A stretch of 64,000 nucleotides of DNA from the NCBI GenBank assembly GCA_039654915.1, contig CM077594.1, forward strand, positions 104,360,893 to 104,424,892, written 5' to 3'. The notes under the pieces are model-generated. The model saw only the letters and a program-made list of their open reading frames with translations, searched no databases and was not told where the DNA came from. The DNA is from Aquilaria yunnanensis (lineage: Eukaryota; Streptophyta; Magnoliopsida; Malvales; Thymelaeaceae). This document shows positions 57,974 through 64,000 of the stretch, one piece after another; position 1 is the stretch's first letter; each line of letters begins with the position of its first letter. The position numbers were made by a program, and so were the translations under genes.

Positions 57974-60957
57974 TGTTGATACCCAATTTCGTCCGGCTTA
58001 AAAATAAAAAAAATTAATTAAATAAAAAAATTAATTATTTATTTTAAAAATTAAAACTTATTAAAAAAAAAAATTATTGAATTACTTAATTAATTGATTA
58101 CTTAATTAAAAAAATGATGATAGTAATAATGGCAATATTATTTTAGGGGCGTTCTTTTTAGTTTGTATGTTAAAAAAAAATGGGAAGAAAAAAACAAAAA
58201 TAATAATAAAAAATGGGGAGAGTGGCCGACAGAGGCTCCCCCTCCCCTTATCCCTTATCTTCTCTCGCATTCTCGATCTTCATCTATTCTCTCCCTCTCA
58301 CTCAACACACACACAGAAAAAAAAAAACAATCTTCTCTCTCTCTTTCCTCTCCCTCTGGCAGAGTACGCTTCGCTCTTCTTCTTCTTCTTCTTCTTCATC
58401 TCGCTCAAGAAGACACACAACAGAGCTCCTTCTCATCTTCCTCTCCTTCTCATCTCTGACTCTCTCTAAAAACAATTCTCTCACTCTCCTCTCCCTCTGA
58501 CCTTCGCTATCTCTCTCTTCAGCTTCGCTCTCTCATCTTCCTACTCTCACGATCACATCGCTTCTCCCTCATCTGGGCTCACACACACATGCTTCTGATC
58601 TCCGAGCTCTCACGTTCATCTCTCTGTCTCTCCCTCTTCTCGCTCCTCCCCTCCCCTCTGCGCTCCTCCGCTGCCGTTCTCTCGGCCCTGCTCCGTCAAG
58701 CAGCACCGTAACCTCTTACCCCCGCCGTCCATAGCCTCGACGTCATCGTGACGCTGCCGTCCCTCCACCACCGCGCCCACGCCTCGTGCTCTGCCATACC
58801 ACGCTCGCCCGCCGTGCCCCCTCGCCCTTGCTGCCAGCTTCCTGCTCCGTCGCCTCCCTCCAGAGCTCCTCCATATCGCCTCCTGCAGCGCCTCCATCCA
58901 GCCTGCTGTCGCTTCTCCCCTGCTGGTCGCGCTCCATCTCTGCCTCCCGTTTGCGCTTCGCCCCCGCCGTCTCGCACCTTCCCCGCACACTGCCGTCCCG
59001 TCAGCTGCCACGTTGCACAGTCCACCTCATCGCGTCGTCCGCCCCATCCCCTGCCGTCGTTTGCGCTGCCAACTCCCTTACCCATCGCCGCCTTGATCGC
59101 CGACGAAACAGAACTGGAATTGAAAAAAAAACGAAAACGAAAAAGAAACAGATACGTCTTTGACCAGTCAAAACTTTTTTTGGTAAAAATTCTTGCTTAG
59201 TCTCTAGTTTTCTTTATTTTATCCATTTAAGCCACTAACTTCATTTTATCTTGCAGATCAGTCACTGACAGCTGGATTTTCATTGATTTTTTTTTGTTTT
59301 ATTTATTCTGTCTGTTTGAACTTTGCATTAACCTTAACTATTAAATTTATATAAAATATGTCTTAAATATTTTACTTCATGTTGTCTGTTGTATTTTTGT
59401 TTTGTTTGTTTTCTTTTTATTTATTCTCTTTATTTACTCATCGGTTGATTTATTTACTTACTTACTTGACTATTTTATTTATTTACTTATTTATTTATTT
59501 ACTTACTTATTTATTTATTTAATTTCTTTGATTTCTTTCTTTGTTTTGTTTGATTTGTCATCTATAAAATTTAATCATTAAATCTATATAGGCATGTCAC
59601 TCGGAATGTTTAACTCATTTTTATATTCTCTTGTTCTTATAGTTGTGATTTAGATCTCATAATGCATCTTGAAAACAACAAATATTAATAGTGTATAAAA
59701 ATAATTAGTAAATTAATTACTCATGTATGCTTACTTTTCTCATCATCCAGGAATTAAGAAACGATTTAATAAGAGTCAATTTTATAACACATGGTAAATT
59801 TCAAAGATCCGTCTTTGGTGGTTTGATAAAATCTTAAAACGATTATTCACCCATATCCAGGTGGTTTGGTTAGAATCCATGGTTTGGATGTTAATTAATT
59901 TTATTTAAAGCAAACAAAACAAAACAAAAATTAAAATTAAATAACGAAATCTCAATCGCAAACCGACTCGTTGTCCGGATCTGATATGAAAGTCCATAAT
60001 TTTGGCATAATTTTGATTTTTTTTGCTTCTGGATTTATTTGATTTGTCAATTTGAGACTTTAATTTTGTTTTTTTTAATTTGCAATTAAGTCATTAAATG
60101 CACTTATTTTCTATTATACTTTTGTTTGTTCAGCTAATTAAAGGCATAAATTAATTTAGGAATTAACATTAAGTTTAATTATATGATTAGGTTAGATAGT
60201 TATTTTTAATAAATAATTTGCCCCTGGTCTGATTTGATTTGTCTATTCAAGACTCTAATATTGTTCTGAGTTACAAATTAGGTGCTATTTTACTTATTTT
60301 TTTAAGTTTTGTTTGGATTATTAAAGTTATGAATTAGTTTAGAAATTAATGTTAAGCTTAATTATAGGATTAGATTAGATAAACTTCTTTTTAATTAATC
60401 TAAAAAAAATTAGTTTGACATAATCAAAAAGTCACGCTTAGAAAAATTTAATTAAATTAAAATAATTTCCATATCCGGATGATCCTGTAGGATCTACGGT
60501 TTGGAAAATATCAAACTTTTAAAATAAATAAATTAAATAAAAAGATAAAAAATCCATATTTTTACGATATGGATTAAAATTTCGTCAAATTCCGTGTCCA
60601 AATGACTCGGCAGAGTCCATGGTTCGGAATCCAAATCTTCCGTGTCCAAATGACTCGGCAGAGTCCATGGTTCGGAAGTATAAAATTTCATACAAATTAA
60701 TTAATTTAAAAATCCACATTTCGACTAATCCAGTTAAAATTTCTAATTTTGAAAATTAACTGAGAATTATTTAAAAGCAAAGCAAAACAAAATTAAAATC
60801 AACTAAGGTGCCAATTTTTGGGCGTTTTAACAAAGTTGTTTTAACGTAACCGTACTCCCGATCCCCGAACTCTCGCAGACCATATTTTAGGTATCCAATC
60901 GACCTGAGCGAAAACCGATTGGTGGCGACTCCCGAAAACGATCCGCACGTTGCCACA
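57974..60957 (+). repeat. 3' LTR of the Tat-type element
   Basis: Same length and, by eye, same sequence as 41932-44915, including artefactual GC-rich frames and the duplicated GACTCGGCAGAGTCCATGG segment. Followed by the CTTAT target duplication (60958-60962). Confidence 0.95.
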
Positions 60958-60962
60958 CTTAT

Positions 60963-61143
60963 CTAGAGGTGTATGACCTGAACGCTGATGCCATTTTTTA
61001 CAAGAGACCTTTTCATTGGCTAAAGCAATGAATGATGTCTTGATTTCTTGAAAGTAGTATAGGCCATCCTTCATTTCACCTTTGCCAATTAGTTTCTTCA
61101 AAGTCAAGTCCTGTAGCATGCAAAAAATAAGGAAGAAAGTCAC
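60963..61143 (-). pseudogene. Copia pre-integrase segment, other half of the split gene
   Basis: The minus strand reads QDLTLKKLIGKGEMKDGLYY and then CKKWHQRSGHTPLDK, the GAG-pre-integrase motif with its His-containing WHxRxGH core. The reading frame ends at the target duplication of the inserted element. Removing the insert joins this segment to the integrase zinc finger at 41926. Confidence 0.85.
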
Positions 61144-61513
61144 TGAACAGTTAAGTTGCTGAGTGATTTACATGTGAAAGAGGGGACAAAGAGAACATCA
61201 TCCAATTTTATCTGTGGTGATAAATTGATTACCTTGTGAGCCTCCACTGGCAAGCCATGCCATTTGGTGTTATAACTACTGTTAAACTTTTCACAGATTG
61301 TATATTTTCAAATGATTAATTATGGTGAACCATATGTTCAGATGCTTTACTATCTATCACCCAATCTGATTGTTGTTTACCAACATAGTTCACAGGACTC
61401 TATTGTTTCTATCCCGAGATCATTGCTAGGATTTGCTTTATCTGAGCTTGAGTAAAAGACATTTGGTCTTGTTTCTTATTAGCATTGCTTATGTTGACTT
61501 TGTTTGCTGGAGA
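61144..61513 (-). pseudogene. Copia protease-region remnant, unreadable
   Basis: Between the zinc knuckle (61514) and the pre-integrase segment the Copia protease is expected. The minus strand around 61300-61400 gives WVIDSKASEHMV-like fragments, consistent with the protease region (DS-x-A where DSGA is usual), but frame breaks prevent a clean call. Confidence 0.45.
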
Positions 61514-62294
61514 TCATCCGTATTTCTTTCCAAGCTTGTTCATGTTTCTAGCTACCTTTTTTTTTCCTTGCCACCAATCTAGGCAGCCAATGACCTTGAA
61601 GCAATTTTCTAAATTGTGACCATTCTTCCCACAATGTTTACAAGGTCCTTTTAATTCCTTTTTTTTTTGAAGAGTTTTTGTGATGTGCTCTTCTTGCTGT
61701 GAAAGCAATTTCAGTAGCAGGAGCCCTAAGTGTTGCCACACTTAACTACCTTTCTTCGTTCACTATAAAGGCATAGGCTTTATTGATGGATGAAAGCGGC
61801 TCCATATTTAGGATTTATGATTGAATAATACTGAATTGATCATTCAAACCCATAAGAAAATGATGTAGCATATCATTTTTTTTTTCAGCCATCTTCTCTT
61901 TAACAACACCACACGTGCATGAAGGGGCCATGCTATAGGTGTCAAATTCGTCTTGGAGCTCCTTTAATTTGGTGTAATATGCAACTACAAGCATATCTTT
62001 TTTTTGCATGAGAGTTAACTCCCTTTTTAACTCATGTACCCAAGGAGCATCATTTTCAAGCTTTTCCAGTGTGCCATCAATAAAGACTATTTTATTTTTT
62101 GCTTGTAGTGCATTTAACATAGCACGACGCCATGTAGGGTAATTATCTCCCTTTAACCGGCAGAACAACAGTGTGATTTTTGGTGTTTTAGAAGAGCCAA
62201 GATGATAAAGGGATGATGGATCAATCCTAAAAGGCAGGGAATGTCCTCCACTCCTGCCTAATACTTTCTTGTTGTTGTTTGACATTCTTAACAA
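61514..62294 (-). pseudogene. Copia gag remnant with zinc knuckle
   Basis: The frame at 62294-61815 has typical Copia gag features: LKGDNYPTWRRAMLNALQAK (core start), DGTLEK, YYTKLKELQDEFD and FLMGLNDQF. The next frame (61741-61514) has the zinc knuckle CKHCGKNGHNLENCF, a C-x2-C-x4-H-x4-C pattern. The two frames are separated by a break near 61741-61815, so gag is not intact. Confidence 0.85.
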
Positions 62295-62348
62295 GCAAAA
62301 GTTATGGATGGAAGTTTGGTGGTAAGGGTTTTAGGATTAGAAGAACCA

Positions 62349-62363
62349 CCTGCTCTAATGCCA
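62349..62363 (-). other. Copia primer-binding site
   Basis: On the minus strand, immediately after the 5' LTR, the sequence reads TGGCATTAGAGCAGG, a two-base variant of the common initiator-tRNA-Met primer site TGGTATCAGAGC. Confidence 0.75.
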
Positions 62364-62598
62364 TGTAAACTTTGGGTTAAAAGTATTTTCATTGATTGAT
62401 TTTCTTCAAGAGTTCTCAAGGAAGTTATACAAACCGAGAGTAAAGACTTAAATTTTAACATACCTTCAACTTGATGACTAAGTAATCTATGTACCAGTCA
62501 TTAAAGAGTTCTTAAGTGTATAAACTATGTATGCATGATAGATATATAAATATATACAAGATAACATAAGGTGCACATGTACAAGATGGACTTTAATA
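62364..62598 (-). repeat. Copia 5' LTR
   Basis: Counterpart of 40335-40568, with many substitutions between them. On the minus strand it starts TATTAAAGTCC and ends TTTACA, next to the primer site. Its outer edge lies within the SPX gene fragment. Confidence 0.8.
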
Positions 62599-62756
62599 GT
62601 ATCGGTGGTGTTGGCAAAAATGAGGAGAAGATTGATGGCAAGGTAAGAAGGGTAGGTCTTGAGGAGCTACTTAAGGGGCTTATAGCAGAGGAACTTGTCC
62701 CTCCACTCTGACAGTGTCTCCTCCAAATGGGTCTTGAACTCTTTCCTTAATTTCAT
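62599..62756 (-). pseudogene. SPX-like: SPX-domain gene fragment (N-terminus), truncated at the Copia LTR
   Basis: SPX domains sense inositol pyrophosphates and control phosphate-starvation responses. From the ATG at 62756 (minus) the frame reads [20 protein letters not shown] and then KFLCYKPLK, the unmistakable N-terminus of plant SPX proteins, closest by memory to the SPX4 type. The next Lys codon is a TAG stop, after which LLKTYPSYLAINLLL continues in frame. The fragment ends at the edge of the Copia LTR. I could not find the rest of the SPX domain on the other side of the Copia element (39.7-40.3 kb), so the gene was probably already partial or the rest has decayed. Confidence 0.7.
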
Positions 62757-64000
62757 CAACTAAACTTACAATGATTAGGTTGATTGATCATTAGGGTTGT
62801 GATGTTCTGTCAGATGGGTGATTAACTGATTATTCATCCAGAAGAGAAACAAAATGAGAGAATCCAAATTACGAACCAAGGATGAGGAGGAATTTTGGTT
62901 GCAAATCTTTGAGATTATAGCGGTAGGGAAATTATAATTGGTTAGGTTTGTGCCGGTCAGGTTAGTGAATATGATGAATTTGGGTGGGGCACTGCATTGG
63001 ATTTCTATGGACAAGATGGGTGTGAGGATGGAGGTGAAGGATGTTAGAGAGATGGTGGTTTTTGCGTCGAAAAAGCTAGGAGTTTGCAATATTAATGGGG
63101 TTGAAATTGAGTTTGGCAAAATTTGGGGGCAAGAGTTTTTATGGAAGAAGGTCAGGTTGGCAAGATAAGGAATTTTCTCTTTTTGGTGGTGACGGCGACT
63201 AACATTGTTAATGTTGGAGGGGGTAAGTGTAGGTTTATGAAAAATGGGGACATAACTATGGATTTGATCAAACATCAAGAAATTTTTTGTAATTTTCTCC
63301 TTTTATATATTACTATCTAATAGTAGTGTATAGTGCATATATGTTTTGCATTTCTATTCACACAGTAAATTTTGTAAAAAAATCCAACTACTATTGTATT
63401 GTACAGATGGGATTTGGAAACTAAATTAACTGAATTATGAGATTTTAGAAATATGCATAAGTAACTGAAAGTCTAAGCTAGCCTGATTCATGTTAACACA
63501 ATATATACAATTTAATTAGTGGAGGCTGCTTGTGATAAAAACACTGCATAGCTTGCTGCAAGTTTGTTTGCCCTGATCCTGATTAAATTTAAAGCCACTT
63601 ATGATAGTGCATTAGTTCTATTTCTAGGTTCAGTGAATCCCATGTGTGCTCCCACTAAGGAACAGCTGCATCTAGACATTATCCTTACCAACTCTTTTCG
63701 CTTTGTTTTTTCCCTTCTCCTCTTGAAATAGGAATATTTTAGTCGGCGGTACGCGTAGGTCTCTGCCCATAACTCTATGTTTTTTTTAATGCATTATTCA
63801 CAACTACATACTGATGATCAAATGGCAGAGTTGTTCAGGAGAAGGAGAACACGAAGGGACCGTGAGACTGTGTTTAATAATCTTGCATGATGAGCAGAGG
63901 AGAAGGGGTAGAGAACTATTAAATTGGGCCAAGTGTAAGTGAGCATCTCTTTTGTTTTTCAACAACTTGTGCAGTTGCCGTATATCAAAGAGTAGAGATT
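62757..64000. other. Right flank, no complete gene supported
   Basis: 62930-63240 is open on both strands (76 codons on plus, part of 167 on minus) and richer in G on plus, but neither product has a recognisable domain. It could be the upstream part of the SPX fragment or another gene scrap. The rest, to the window end, shows nothing identifiable. Confidence 0.4.

Larger units (their letters stand above)
41932..60957 (+). mobile_element. Non-autonomous Tat/Ogre-type LTR retrotransposon carrying CRP and LOG genes
   Basis: A 19,026-bp unit with 2,984-bp LTRs at both ends (starting TGTTGATACCC, ending TTGCCACA), a tRNA-Arg primer site, a polypurine tract and a 5-bp target duplication CTTAT (41927-41931 and 60958-60962). 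The target is the Copia pol region. Only a small gag remnant (46039-46362) remains of the usual Tat/Ogre genes; I find no protease, reverse transcriptase, RNase H or integrase on either strand. The interior holds four related 182-codon genes, one LOG gene and long tandem-repeat fields. It must have been mobilised by proteins from a relative. Identical-looking LTRs indicate a recent insertion. Confidence 0.9.
40335..62598 (-). mobile_element. Ty1/Copia retrotransposon, internally deleted and split by a younger element
   Basis: Flanked by related terminal repeats of about 234 bp (40335-40568 and 62364-62598). On the minus strand the order is 5' LTR, primer site, gag, zinc knuckle, pre-integrase, [19-kb insertion], integrase fused to reverse transcriptase, RNase H, polypurine tract, 3' LTR: the Copia order. 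Without the insertion it is about 3.2 kb, shorter than a complete Copia element because integrase and reverse transcriptase parts are deleted. Every coding block is broken. The LTRs differ at many positions by eye, so it is much older than its guest. No clear target duplication was found. Confidence 0.85.

Noticed and set aside
62775..63278. Minus-strand frame of 167 codons upstream of the SPX fragment
   Set aside because: No domain recognised, the opposite strand is equally open, and it precedes the SPX start codon, so it may be leader or intergenic DNA.

Overview
The window is nuclear DNA from a flowering plant, almost certainly a eudicot. It is AT-rich, its genes are split by short GT-AG introns, and most of it is transposon sequence (MITEs, a LINE, Copia and Ty3/Gypsy-Tat LTR elements, a solo LTR, SINE-like fragments). 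I cannot name the species.

Only two ordinary host genes look complete, both on the minus strand. One is a three-exon NAC transcription factor (17861-18741, 225 aa). The other is a six-exon glycerophosphodiester phosphodiesterase of the GDPD1 type (31975-34891, 385 aa), with a phosphate-starvation P1BS motif upstream. A broken N-terminal piece of an SPX-domain gene (62599-62756, minus) abuts a Copia LTR. From 1 to 40.3 kb the rest is AT-rich intergenic DNA with many inverted-repeat elements, several with clear target-site duplications. It also holds a decayed LINE (10.6-15.9 kb) and a 1.54-kb solo LTR with a 5-bp duplication (23649-25190).

The right third is a nested retrotransposon. An old, internally deleted Copia element (40335-62598, minus strand) was split inside its pre-integrase/integrase region by a 19,026-bp LTR element (41932-60957, plus strand, duplication CTTAT). 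Its two 2,984-bp LTRs look identical by eye, so the insertion is young. A tRNA-Arg-type primer site and a small decayed gag remnant place it in the Tat/Ogre group. It has no recognisable protease, reverse transcriptase, RNase H or integrase, so it is non-autonomous.

In place of pol it carries an unexpected plus-strand cassette. There are four tandem, intact 182-codon genes for a basic Cys-rich protein resembling plant-virus (carlavirus-type) nucleic-acid-binding proteins. They are followed by one intact, intronless, diverged LOG gene (cytokinin riboside monophosphate phosphoribohydrolase). Genes 2-5 each have their own TATA box in a related upstream sequence. Behind them lie about 3.4 kb of satellite-like tandem repeats (units of about 47-51 bp, then about 86 bp with hairpins), then the polypurine tract and 3' LTR. 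The working idea, an inference, is that the element carries genes that could act on host nucleic-acid regulation or silencing and on cytokinin level. I do not know of a description of such an element.
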